Source: Streptococcus sp. HSISM1 | Lineage (GTDB): Bacteria > Bacillota > Bacilli > Lactobacillales > Streptococcaceae | NCBI RefSeq assembly: GCF_000448565.1 | Contig: NZ_CM002128.1 | Coordinates: 2,168,442 to 2,206,435 of the forward strand | Direction: 5' to 3' | Length of the DNA: 37,994 bases | Shown here: positions 23,450-29,925 of the stretch, piece after piece | Position numbering within the stretch: the first letter of the stretch is position 1 | How the letters are laid out: each line of letters begins with the position of its first letter | Notes under the pieces: generated by a model | Database searches by the model: none | What the model was told of the DNA's origin: nothing | Seen by the model: the letters and a program-made list of their open reading frames with translations, nothing else | Program-made: the position numbers and the translations under genes

Positions 23450-23664
23450 ATCTTTTCTTAGGGATAAAAATTTTCGATATAAATTAACACTTGTTTTCCG
23501 TAGACATTTGCACTATAAAAGGGTGTTATTAGGGCTTTCTTTCCTTATGTTGAAAAAGAAGGCAGTTTTTTTGGTATTTTAAGGAAACGATGAAACCAGA
23601 ATTTTTGATTAAAAGTTTCATTTTAAGAGAGAAATCTCTAATTTCACAATCAATAAGCAAGCGC
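23450..23664 (+). other. Regulatory gap before the ABC-2 exporter, upstream part
   Basis: It holds a promoter, TTGTTT (23491-23496), 17-base spacer, TATAAA (23514-23519). An imperfect GC-poor stem followed by seven T (about 23533-23572) might attenuate that transcript. A possible 31-codon frame (23590-23685, starting MKPEFLIKSF) has a weak AAGGAA upstream. I see no recognised gene. Confidence 0.35.
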
Positions 23665-23670
23665 TTGCAT
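23656..23670 (-). promoter_or_regulatory. cre site (CcpA), perfect consensus on the - strand
   Basis: The - strand reads ATGCAAGCGCTTGCT, matching WTGNAANCGNWNNCW fully, with a 12-bp palindromic core GCAAGCGCTTGC. It overlaps the -35 box of the downstream promoter, a repressing position. Confidence 0.75.
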
Positions 23671-23693
23671 TCCTTTTTTTATTAGATTATAAT
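23665..23693 (+). promoter_or_regulatory. Promoter of the ABC-2 exporter operon
   Basis: TTGCAT (23665-23670), 17-base spacer, consensus TATAAT (23688-23693), with the -35 inside the cre site. It predicts a leader of about 100 bases to ATG 23803. Confidence 0.7.
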
Positions 23694-23802
23694 AGGTTGG
23701 TATAAAGCCTTCTGTAATAATATTTATAAAGTGTAGAAAGTAAGGATTTAGAATATTTGTAGTCAAAAATACAATGTTGCTTCTTACGATAGGGAGATAG
23801 AT

Positions 23803-24795
23803 ATGGCAATGATAGAAGTGGAACATCTTCGGAAAAATTTTGTGAAGACAGTTAAGGAGCCGGGGTTAAAGGGAGCCTTGCGCTCCTTTATTCATCCTGA
23901 AAAGCAGACCTTTGAAGCGGTCAAGGATTTAACTTTTGAAGTTCCAAAAGGACAGATTTTAGGATTTATCGGGGCAAATGGTGCTGGGAAGTCAACCACC
24001 ATCAAAATGCTGACAGGAATTTTGAAGCCCACATCTGGCTTTTGTCGGATTAACGGCAAGATTCCCCAGGATAATCGCCAAGATTATGTCAAGGATATTG
24101 GAGTCGTTTTCGGACAACGCACCCAGCTATGGTGGGATTTGGCTTTGCAAGAGACCTACACGGTTTTGAAAGAGATCTATGATGTACCGGACTCGCTTTT
24201 CCATAAGCGCATGGACTTTTTGAATGAAGTTTTGGATTTGAAGGAATTTATCAAGGATCCTGTGCGGACTCTTTCACTAGGTCAACGGATGCGGGCGGAT
24301 ATTGCGGCTTCCTTGCTTCACAATCCCAAAGTTCTCTTTTTAGATGAACCGACTATTGGTTTGGATGTGTCGGTCAAGGACAACATTCGTCGGGCCATTA
24401 CCCAGATTAATCAGGAGGAAGAGACAACTATTCTCTTGACTACTCATGATTTGAGTGATATTGAGCAACTCTGTGATCGGATTTTTATGATTGATAAGGG
24501 GCAAGAGATTTTTGATGGAACGGTTAGCCAGCTCAAGGAGACCTTTGGCAAGATGAAGACTCTCTCCTTTGACCTGACGCCAGGTCAAAATCATCTAGTC
24601 TCTCATTATGAGGGCTTGCCTGATATGTCCATTGATAGACAAGGAAATACTCTCAATATTGAATTCGATAGTTCCCGCTACCAGTCGGCCGATATTATCA
24701 AGCAAACCTTATCTGATTTTGAGGTCCGTGATTTGAAGATGGTAGATACGGATATTGAAGATATTATCCGTCGCTTCTATCGAAAGGAGCTCTAA
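23803..24795 (+). CDS. ABC transporter ATP-binding protein (ABC-2 type exporter)
   Basis: 330 residues. Walker A GANGAGKST, Q-loop VFGQRTQLWWDL, signature LSLGQRM, Walker B KVLFLDEPTIGLD and switch His in LTTHDLSDIE. The N-terminal 45 residues and long C-terminal extension, together with the LWWDL motif, fit the DUF990-associated ABC-2 group of exporters (daunorubicin/antibiotic exporter-like). Two permease genes follow directly, the first apparently broken. GGGAG lies six bases before ATG 23803. The promoter carries a perfect cre, so catabolite control is likely. The exported substrate is unknown. Confidence 0.9.
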   Translation: MAMIEVEHLRKNFVKTVKEPGLKGALRSFIHPEKQTFEAVKDLTFEVPKGQILGFIGANGAGKSTTIKMLTGILKPTSGFCRINGKIPQDNRQDYVKDIGVVFGQRTQLWWDLALQETYTVLKEIYDVPDSLFHKRMDFLNEVLDLKEFIKDPVRTLSLGQRMRADIAASLLHNPKVLFLDEPTIGLDVSVKDNIRRAITQINQEEETTILLTTHDLSDIEQLCDRIFMIDKGQEIFDGTVSQLKETFGKMKTLSFDLTPGQNHLVSHYEGLPDMSIDRQGNTLNIEFDSSRYQSADIIKQTLSDFEVRDLKMVDTDIEDIIRRFYRKEL

Positions 24796-24796
24796 G

Positions 24797-25614
24797 ATGG
24801 TCAAATTGTGGAGACGTTATAAACCCTTTATCAATGCAGGGATTCAGGAGTTGATTAGCTATCGAGTCAACTTTATTCTTTATCGGATTGGCGATGTCAT
24901 GGGTGCTTTTGTGGCTTTTTATCTATGGAAGGCTGTCTTTGATTCCTCCCAGGAGCCTTTGATTCAGGGCTTCAGTATGGCGGATATCACCCTCTACATC
25001 ATCATGAGTTTTGTGACTAATCTTCTGACTAGGTCGGATTCTTCCTTTATGATTGGTGATGAGGTCAAGGATGGTTCCATTATCATGCGCTTGTTGCGAC
25101 CAGTGCATTTTGCGGCTTCTTACCTCTTTACGGAGCTTGGTTCCAAGTGGTTGATTTTTATCTCTGTTGGACTGCCATTTTTAAGTGTCATTGTTTTGAT
25201 GAAAATCTTATCTGGGCAAGGGATTGTAGAAGTGCTGGGACTAACTACCCTTTATCTTTTTAGCTTAACGCTGGCCTATCTGATTAACTTTTCTTTAATA
25301 TCTGCTTTGGATTTTCAGCCTTTGTATTTAAAAATCTTTGGGGTTCCAACCTACTTAAGACTTCCATAGTGGCCTTTATGTCTGGGAGTTTGATCCCCTT
25401 GGCTTTCTTTCCAAAGGTCATTTCAGATATTCTGTCCTTCTTACCTTTCTCATCCTTAATTTACACTCCGGTCATGATTATTGTTGGAAAATACGATGCT
25501 AGTCAGATTCTTCAAGCACTTTTGCTTCAGCTTTTCTGGCTTATAGTGATGGTGGGCTTGTCTCAGTTGATTTGGAAACGAGTCCAGTCATTTATCACCA
25601 TTCAGGGAGGTTAG
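24797..25614 (+). pseudogene. ABC-2 permease, first subunit, split by a -1 frameshift
   Basis: ATG 24797 opens one base after the stop codon of the ATPase gene; the frame encodes RYKPFINAGIQELISYRVNFILYRIGDVMGAF and several membrane segments, then ends early at LYLKIFGVPTYLRLP (TAG 25367-25369). The second half continues in another frame (NLWGSNLLKTSIVAFMSGSLIPLAFFP...) to 25614. Adding one A to the run of five at 25330-25334 joins both into about 272 residues with six membrane segments, the usual permease size. If the lesion is real the exporter is probably inactive, although the ATPase and second permease are intact. Confidence 0.8.
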
Positions 25615-25615
25615 T

Positions 25616-26401
25616 ATGAAAAAATATCAACGCATGCATCTGATTTTTATCAGACAGTATATCAAGCAAATCATGGAATACAAGGTAGATTTTGTGGTTG
25701 GTGTGTTGGGAGTCTTTCTGACTCAAGGCCTGAACCTCTTGTTTCTCAATGTCATCTTTCAACACATTCCCTCCCTAGAAGGTTGGACTTTTCAAGAAAT
25801 TGCCTTTATCTATGGATTTTCCTTAATTCCAAAGGGACTAGATCATCTCTTTTTTGACAATCTCTGGGCTTTAGGTCAACGACTAGTTCGAAAAGGGGAG
25901 TTTGACAAGTATCTGACTCGTCCTATCAATCCTCTCTTTCACATCCTGGTTGAGACCTTTCAGATTGATGCCTTGGGTGAACTTTTGGTCGGTGGGATTT
26001 TACTAGCGACAACGGCGACTAGCATTGCTTGGACTCTTCCAAAATTCCTGATTTTTCTAGTTTGTATTCCTTTTGCGACCTTGATTTATACTTCCTTGAA
26101 AATTGCTACAGCCAGCATCGCTTTTTGGACCAAGCAGTCAGGTGCCATGATTTACATTTTCTATATGTTTAATGATTTTGCCAAGTATCCTATTTCTATT
26201 TACAATTCGCTCCTTCGTTGGTTAATTAGCTTTATTGTACCTTTTGCCTTTACGGCCTACTATCCTGCCAGCTATTTCTTGCAGGACAAGGATGGACTCT
26301 TTAATATTGGTGGTTTGATTCTGATTTCCCTTGTTTTCTTTGTTATTTCCCTCAAACTTTGGAACAGGGGATTGGATGCCTACGAAAGTGCTGGTTCGTA
26401 A
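25616..26401 (+). CDS. ABC-2 permease, second subunit
   Basis: 261 residues, about six membrane segments, intact. It begins MKKYQRMHLIFIRQYIKQIMEYKVDFVVGVLGVFLTQGLNLLFLNVIF and has the typical RLVRKGEFDKYLTRPINPLFHILVE loop of DUF990-type permeases. It starts one base after the end of the first permease; GGGAGG lies just upstream. With the ATPase and the first permease it would form a heteromeric exporter. No accessory or substrate gene is visible to say what it moves. Confidence 0.87.
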   Translation: MKKYQRMHLIFIRQYIKQIMEYKVDFVVGVLGVFLTQGLNLLFLNVIFQHIPSLEGWTFQEIAFIYGFSLIPKGLDHLFFDNLWALGQRLVRKGEFDKYLTRPINPLFHILVETFQIDALGELLVGGILLATTATSIAWTLPKFLIFLVCIPFATLIYTSLKIATASIAFWTKQSGAMIYIFYMFNDFAKYPISIYNSLLRWLISFIVPFAFTAYYPASYFLQDKDGLFNIGGLILISLVFFVISLKLWNRGLDAYESAGS

Positions 26402-26436
26402 GAGGTAAAGTAAGACTAAAATCAAGAAAGGAACTT

Positions 26437-26888
26437 ATGATGTTTGTAATTAAAGAAGTCAAGGGTGAAGATCAAAAAATGGCAGTTGTCGCTGAGATTT
26501 TAAGGGATTTGCCAGAATGGTTTGGAATACCAGAAAGCACGCAAGCCTACATTGAAGGAGCTAAGGATTTACGAGTTTGGGCTGCTTATCAAGAAAGTGA
26601 TGTAGTAGGGTTTATAAGTTTATCATATTCGAGTGAAGTGACTGTCTAGGCGTGAAAAAATCATTCCAAGGTCAAGGAATTGGAAGGGAATTAATTACGA
26701 CTATAGAAAGAGAAGCAGTCAAACAAGTGGACTACCTACAGGTCAAAACAGTCGCAGAAGGTTCAAATAAAGATTATGACCGAACAAATGTCTTTTATCG
26801 CAGTCTTGGTTTTAAAAAATTAGAGATTTTTCCGCAACTATGGGATCCACAGAATCCATGTCAGATTCTGATTAAAAAGATCAACTAA
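26437..26888 (+). pseudogene. GNAT family N-acetyltransferase, broken by a one-base loss
   Basis: The N-terminal half from ATG 26437 (MMFVIKEVKGEDQKMAVVAEILRDLPEWFGIPESTQAYIE, then VWAAYQESDVVGFISLSYSS) ends at TAG 26647-26649. The C-terminal half continues in another frame with the acetyl-CoA loop KKSFQGQGIGRELI and YRSLGFKKLEIFPQLWDPQNPCQILIKKI. Restoring one G near 26640 would read EVDCLGVKKSFQGQGIG, a normal GNAT junction. It follows the exporter by 35 bases with a GAAAGGAA ribosome binding site and may be co-transcribed. Substrate unknown. Confidence 0.78.
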
Positions 26889-26894
26889 AAGTGC

Positions 26895-26922
26895 TTGACA
26901 TCCGCTATCAGAGTGCTATACT
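26895..26922 (+). promoter_or_regulatory. Promoter of tRNA-Thr
   Basis: TTGACA (26895-26900), 16-base spacer, TATACT (26917-26922). Confidence 0.82.
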
Positions 26923-26934
26923 AAGAAGGTAATC

Positions 26935-27007
26935 GCCGATTTAGCTCAGTTGGTAGAGCAACGCACTCGTAACGCGTAGGTCACAGGTTCGATCCCTGCA
27001 ATCGGCA
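26935..27007 (+). tRNA. tRNA-Thr (anticodon CGT)
   Basis: 73 bases. The acceptor GCCGATT pairs with AATCGGC, discriminator A. D arm AGCTCAGTTGGTAGAGC is standard. The anticodon loop CTCGTAA gives CGT, reading ACG. The closing pair of the anticodon loop and the outer pair of the T stem are A-C mismatches. CCA is not encoded. Confidence 0.92.
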
Positions 27008-27030
27008 TAGAAAAAATCTGCTTTGAAGGA

Positions 27031-27084
27031 GCGAGACGACGAATGATGTTAGTCACATATTCGTTCTGTCTCGTTTCTTTTTTT
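27031..27084 (+). terminator. Terminator after tRNA-Thr, resembling hairpin 1 of the 180-bp repeat
   Basis: GCGAGAC-GACGAAT pairs imperfectly with ATTCGTTC-TGTCTCG, followed by a T run. GACGACGAA...TTCTGTC matches hairpin 1 of the inverted repeat copies, so it may be a truncated copy. Confidence 0.75.
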
Positions 27085-27085
27085 G

Positions 27086-27115
27086 ACCGCATAGGCACCA
27101 TTTTTGACCGCTTAG
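27086..27115 (+). promoter_or_regulatory. Candidate LytTR-regulator binding site (9-12-9 direct repeat)
   Basis: ACCGCATAG (27086-27094), 12 bases, ACCGCTTAG (27107-27115); the wider match is TTTTTGACCGC repeated with a 21-base period. Two 9-bp direct repeats 12-13 bp apart are the hallmark of LytTR-domain sites. The second repeat ends 10 bases before the -35 of the LiaF-like gene, and a LytTR gene lies 700 bases downstream. Confidence 0.6.
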
Positions 27116-27125
27116 TCAAAAGTCC

Positions 27126-27154
27126 TTGTCTCCGTAGGAGCTCTCTGCTATCAT
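27126..27154 (+). promoter_or_regulatory. Promoter of the LiaF-like membrane gene
   Basis: TTGTCT (27126-27131), 17-base spacer, TATCAT (27149-27154). The poor -35 and adjacent direct repeat suggest activator dependence. Confidence 0.6.
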
Positions 27155-27207
27155 AGAATCATCAAAGGAAGAAATACTTCCGAATAATCAAAATGAGGTA
27201 TATGATG

Positions 27208-27519
27208 ATGAAAAAACTACTTGGACTTGGATTTATTTTGGCTGCTCTTGCGGTTGTGATAATGGGAATGGTTGGCTTTCCAAAGCTCGATGTGAATATC
27301 TGGCCTTTATTCCCCGTTCTCTTATTTGCTTTCTTTACTCTTGAAAATCTCTTGAAAAAAGATTACAAGGCAAGTGTTATCTGTGCCCTGATCGCACTGA
27401 TGATCGCAAACGCGATCTACGATCTCTTGCCGGTTTCAAATGGCTTAGTGATCACAGCGGGTGTCCTCGCTTGCGTGGGTCTTAGTTTTCTTTTACCGGA
27501 TAAGAATAGCAACAAATAA
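27208..27519 (+). CDS. LiaI/LiaF-like four-segment membrane protein (103 aa)
   Basis: Small membrane protein with four hydrophobic segments: KKLLGLGFILAALAVVIMGMVGFPKLDVNIWPLFPVLLFAFF and SVICALIALMIANAIYDLLPVSNGLVITAGVLACVGLSFLLP. It resembles the membrane half of LiaF and is a paralog of the protein encoded at 28267 (shared LPVSN and topology) but lacks the C-terminal domain. ATG 27208 fits best, eight bases after TGAGGT; in-frame ATGs at 27193, 27202 and 27205 are possible. Proteins of this type in streptococci act as membrane partners or targets of LytTR regulators or of LiaRS. A candidate LytTR site lies upstream, so it is probably a target of the regulator encoded at 27816. Confidence 0.75.
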   Translation: MKKLLGLGFILAALAVVIMGMVGFPKLDVNIWPLFPVLLFAFFTLENLLKKDYKASVICALIALMIANAIYDLLPVSNGLVITAGVLACVGLSFLLPDKNSNK

Positions 27520-27524
27520 AGAAA

Positions 27525-27702
27525 GAGAGTGGGACAGAAATCGGTCATTCGTTAGAATTCGATTTCGTCGTCCCACCTCCGCACAGTTGAGTAGGGCTGT
27601 AAAAGCTGATGAAATCAGCGTAGTAGAGCCCACTCAACCACTGCGTCTTGCTCGACAATCCAAAGACAATTGAGAGGCTAGGACTTTTGTCCCAGCCTCT
27701 TT
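27525..27702 (+). repeat. 180-bp three-hairpin repeat, copy 4
   Basis: Same orientation as copies 1 and 3, starting six bases after the stop of the membrane gene with GAGAGTGGGACAG and ending with the AGAGGCT...AGCCTCT hairpin. Single-base differences from copy 1 include GGTCATTCG for GGTAATTCG. It separates the LiaF-like gene from the LytTR gene and likely terminates the former. Confidence 0.92.
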
Positions 27703-27756
27703 ACTTCTCAAAAACTACCTCTTGATGGGGAAAATGTGCCACTTACTGAAAAGTCC

Positions 27757-27784
27757 TTGTTTTGTTTTTAACAGCTGTTATAAT
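27757..27784 (+). promoter_or_regulatory. Promoter of the LytTR-LiaF-like operon
   Basis: TTGTTT (27757-27762), 16-base spacer, consensus TATAAT (27779-27784). A palindrome AACAGCTGTT (27770-27779) abuts the -10 and could be an operator. Confidence 0.65.
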
Positions 27785-27815
27785 GGTACTATCAAAACGT
27801 TGGGAAAGGAGTTTT

Positions 27816-28262
27816 ATGAAAGTTAGAATCGAATTGGATCCATCAATGGACGAGCCTGAGATCTTGATTCGAGCTCCGCGCTTGACCCCGGAGTTGACCC
27901 AGCTGCAAGAGAGAATCCTCGAACAAAAGGTTGCTCCTTTGGCCTTCTACAAGGATCGAAGTGAGTATTTTCTAGATGTGGCATCGATCCTCTTTTTTGA
28001 GACGGACGGGGAGAAGATTTTTGGGCACACCAAGGACGAGGCCTATGAGGTTAAGCAGAAGCTCTATGAGTTGGAGGAGCTGCTTCCCATCGCCTTTTGT
28101 CGGATATCCAAATCCACCATTGTCAACGCAAAGCAGATCTATTCTCTAGAAAAGTCTTTTTCAGGAACCAGCACGGTCAATTTCTATCAGACCCATAAGC
28201 AGGTTCACGTATCCAGACGCTACTATCAACTCTTAAAAGAACGACTAAATGAAATGAGGTAA
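27816..28262 (+). CDS. LytTR-domain transcriptional regulator
   Basis: 148 residues. The C-terminal LytTR DNA-binding domain spans about 45-148: YFLDVASILFFETDGEKIFGHTKDEAYEVKQKLYELEELLP-IAFCRISKSTIVNAKQIYSLEKSFSGTSTVNFYQ-HVSRRYYQLLKERL. There is no receiver domain, so it is the short regulator type paired in streptococci with a membrane inhibitor (LytTR regulatory systems such as HdrRM and BrsRM of S. mutans). The next gene, five bases on, is such a membrane protein. ATG 27816 follows AAAGGAG; the upstream in-frame extension covers the promoter and is not coding. The likely site is the 9-12-9 repeat at 27086. Confidence 0.9.
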   Translation: MKVRIELDPSMDEPEILIRAPRLTPELTQLQERILEQKVAPLAFYKDRSEYFLDVASILFFETDGEKIFGHTKDEAYEVKQKLYELEELLPIAFCRISKSTIVNAKQIYSLEKSFSGTSTVNFYQTHKQVHVSRRYYQLLKERLNEMR

Positions 28263-28266
28263 TATC

Positions 28267-28961
28267 ATGAGAAAAAATTAATCGGAGTATTCTTAATCCT
28301 TTTAGCAGCCTTACTCCTTTTACAGGGCTATTTTGTAAAATGGGACATCAGCATCTGGACCTTAGCTTGGGTTACCTTGCTTGCCGTCCTGTCCCTCTCT
28401 AGTTTCTTAAAACGCCATTTTGGTTGGGGCTTCATCTATGGACTTTTAGCCCTCTTTTGTCTCAATGGGCAATACCATTTCCTCCCAGTTTCAAATTCAG
28501 TTGTCATCCTTTCCTCAATTCTCGCTGTGATTGGGCTCAACATTTTGTTTAAACCCTCTAAGAAAACAAAAGCCCGCCTAGCTTCCTATTCTGCTGGGTC
28601 CATGAGTAAGTCGGATGGCAATGACATTGATGTCACTTTTTCAACAGTGACAAAATATCTCAATGACCAACACTTTACCCGCGGAAGTGCAGATGTGAGT
28701 ATGGGAGAAGCATCGGTTTATTTTGACAATTGCCGCATCGAGGGTCCTTCTGCTCAGTTTGTTGTCGATGTTTCCCTTGGGAGTCTGAGCCTCTATGTAC
28801 CAAGTGATTGGCGCGTCCATGTTCATGTGGATAATTCCCTCTCAGCGATCCAACATCAGGAAAATCCAAGTGCTCTTACTAGCAAGGATTTCTACATTAC
28901 AGGCGATGTCTCCTTAGGAAATCTGGAAATTATCTATGTGGGAGCGAATTCGTTTTCTTAA
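28267..28961 (+). pseudogene. LiaF-like membrane protein with C-terminal domain, frameshift at the fourth codon
   Basis: ATG 28267 follows GAGGTAA and overlaps the LytTR operon, but reads only MRKN before TAA. Adding one A to the run of six (28272-28277) gives MRKKLIGVFLILLAALLLLQGYFVKWDISIWTLAW, joining the long frame to 28961: four membrane segments, then a soluble beta-rich domain (VTKYLNDQHFTRGSADVSMGEASVYFDNC, DVSLGSLSLYVPSDWRVHVHV, GDVSLGNLEIIYVG) of the LiaF/DUF2154 kind. About 231 residues. The site reads A_AAA_AAT in frame, a possible -1 slippery heptamer, so programmed slippage is an alternative to mutation. It should restrain the LytTR regulator encoded just upstream. Confidence 0.78.
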
Positions 28962-28990
28962 GTCGGAAATGAAAAACTTTGGCCAAAAGC

Positions 28991-29019
28991 TTGCCAAGAG
29001 AGATTTTTTTTGGTAATAT
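28991..29019 (+). promoter_or_regulatory. Promoter of rpmB
   Basis: TTGCCA (28991-28996), 17-base spacer, TAATAT (29014-29019). Confidence 0.7.
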
Positions 29020-29079
29020 AGTACGGTATGTGGTGCTAGCACATCCGTTATATTAGATCTAATAGGAGGAAACACAGAA

Positions 29080-29268
29080 ATGGCTAAAGTATGTTATTTC
29101 ACAGGTCGTAAGACTGTATCAGGTAACAACCGTTCACACGCTATGAACCAAACAAAACGTGCCGTAAAACCAAACCTTCAAAAAGTAACTGTCCTTATCG
29201 ATGGTAAACCTAAAAAAGTTTGGGCTTCAGCTCGTGCATTGAAATCTGGTAAAGTAGAACGCGTTTAA
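29080..29268 (+). CDS. rpmB: 50S ribosomal protein bL28
   Basis: 62 residues, typical size and basic composition; starts [22 protein letters not shown] and ends [16 protein letters not shown]. It keeps a single Cys and not the four-Cys zinc ribbon of other L28 forms. AGGAGG lies eleven bases before ATG 29080. Own promoter upstream, terminator hairpin directly after. The order rpmB, Asp23-like, FakA is conserved in streptococci. Confidence 0.97.
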   Translation: MAKVCYFTGRKTVSGNNRSHAMNQTKRAVKPNLQKVTVLIDGKPKKVWASARALKSGKVERV

Positions 29269-29274
29269 TAAAGA

Positions 29275-29451
29275 AAGAAGGCTGGGCATAAAGTGTCCAG
29301 CCTTCGCTTTTTGATAGGAATAGTAGTATGACGCAGTGGTTGATTGGAACTACTCATGTTTGAAACATTCGTACTTCCTAATCAACTGTGCGGGGGTGGG
29401 AATACGAACTCTTTTGAACGAATCGGAGTTCTTTCCCACTCCCTTTTCTTT
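29275..29451 (-). repeat. 180-bp repeat, divergent copy 5 (inverted), doubles as rpmB terminator
   Basis: The first hairpin GAAGGCTGGG-N10-CCAGCCTTC (29277-29305) with following T run terminates rpmB. It continues with CGCAGTGGTTGATT...AATCAACTGTGCGGGGGTGGGAA and ends TTTCCCACTCCC. Layout and end sequences match the inverted copy 2, but internal sequence has diverged while stems are kept (GTTGATT/AATCAAC, GTGGGAA/TTTCCCAC). Confidence 0.75.
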
Positions 29452-29498
29452 TTCTCTAGAGACAGCTGTTACAGCGGGAGAAGAATAATCCCTACCCT

Positions 29499-29527
29499 TT
29501 TACAGCTGATCTCTTTTATGGTAAAAT
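29499..29527 (+). promoter_or_regulatory. Promoter of asp23-like/fakA
   Basis: TTTACA (29499-29504), 17-base spacer, TAAAAT (29522-29527). Confidence 0.68.
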
Positions 29528-29557
29528 AGAATATAAAATACTTTTGAGGTAGAAATT

Positions 29558-29923
29558 ATGACAGTAAAAATCAATACAAAGGACGGTCAAATTGAATTGA
29601 CTGATGAGGTTATCGCAACTGTTGTAGGCGGTGCCGCTACTGAGATCTTCGGTGTGGTTGGAATGGCCAGCAAAAATGCGATCAAAGATAATTTCCAAGC
29701 CCTCCTAGGGAAAGAAAACTTCTCTAAAGGTGTTGTTGTCAAAACAACGGAAGCAGGAACTATCGCAGTTGATGTTTACACTGTTTTGAGCTATGGAACA
29801 AAGATTAGCGAAGTCTCAAAAAATATTCAAGAACGTGTGAAATTTAGTTTGGAAAATCAACTTGGAATCACTACGGATACTGTGAATGTCTATATTCAAA
29901 ATATCAAGATTGTGGGAGAATAA
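29558..29923 (+). CDS. Asp23/Gls24 (DUF322) family protein
   Basis: 121 residues. The family pattern is clear: GQIELTDEVIATVVGGAATEIFGVVGMASKNAIKDNF, and VSKNIQERVKFSLENQLGITTDTVNVYIQNIKI. Members are cytosolic, envelope- or alkaline-stress-linked proteins of poorly known biochemistry. It lies two bases before fakA, the YloU-YloV arrangement of Firmicutes, so a link to fatty acid kinase is likely by context. Confidence 0.92.
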   Translation: MTVKINTKDGQIELTDEVIATVVGGAATEIFGVVGMASKNAIKDNFQALLGKENFSKGVVVKTTEAGTIAVDVYTVLSYGTKISEVSKNIQERVKFSLENQLGITTDTVNVYIQNIKIVGE

Positions 29924-29925
29924 TC

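Noticed and set aside
27461-27673. 70-codon frame across repeat copy 4
   Set aside because: Most of it is the 180-bp repeat itself; the same peptide would arise at every copy, so it is a by-product.
18371-29451. 180-bp repeats as insertion-sequence remnants or phage attachment sites
   Set aside because: No transposase or integrase frame is near; they are too short and too regularly placed behind genes for att sites.
29458-29510. ACAGCTGTT-like motifs shared by the LytTR and asp23-like promoters as a common operator
   Set aside because: Short palindromic six-mers (CAGCTG) are expected by chance and their positions relative to the promoters differ.
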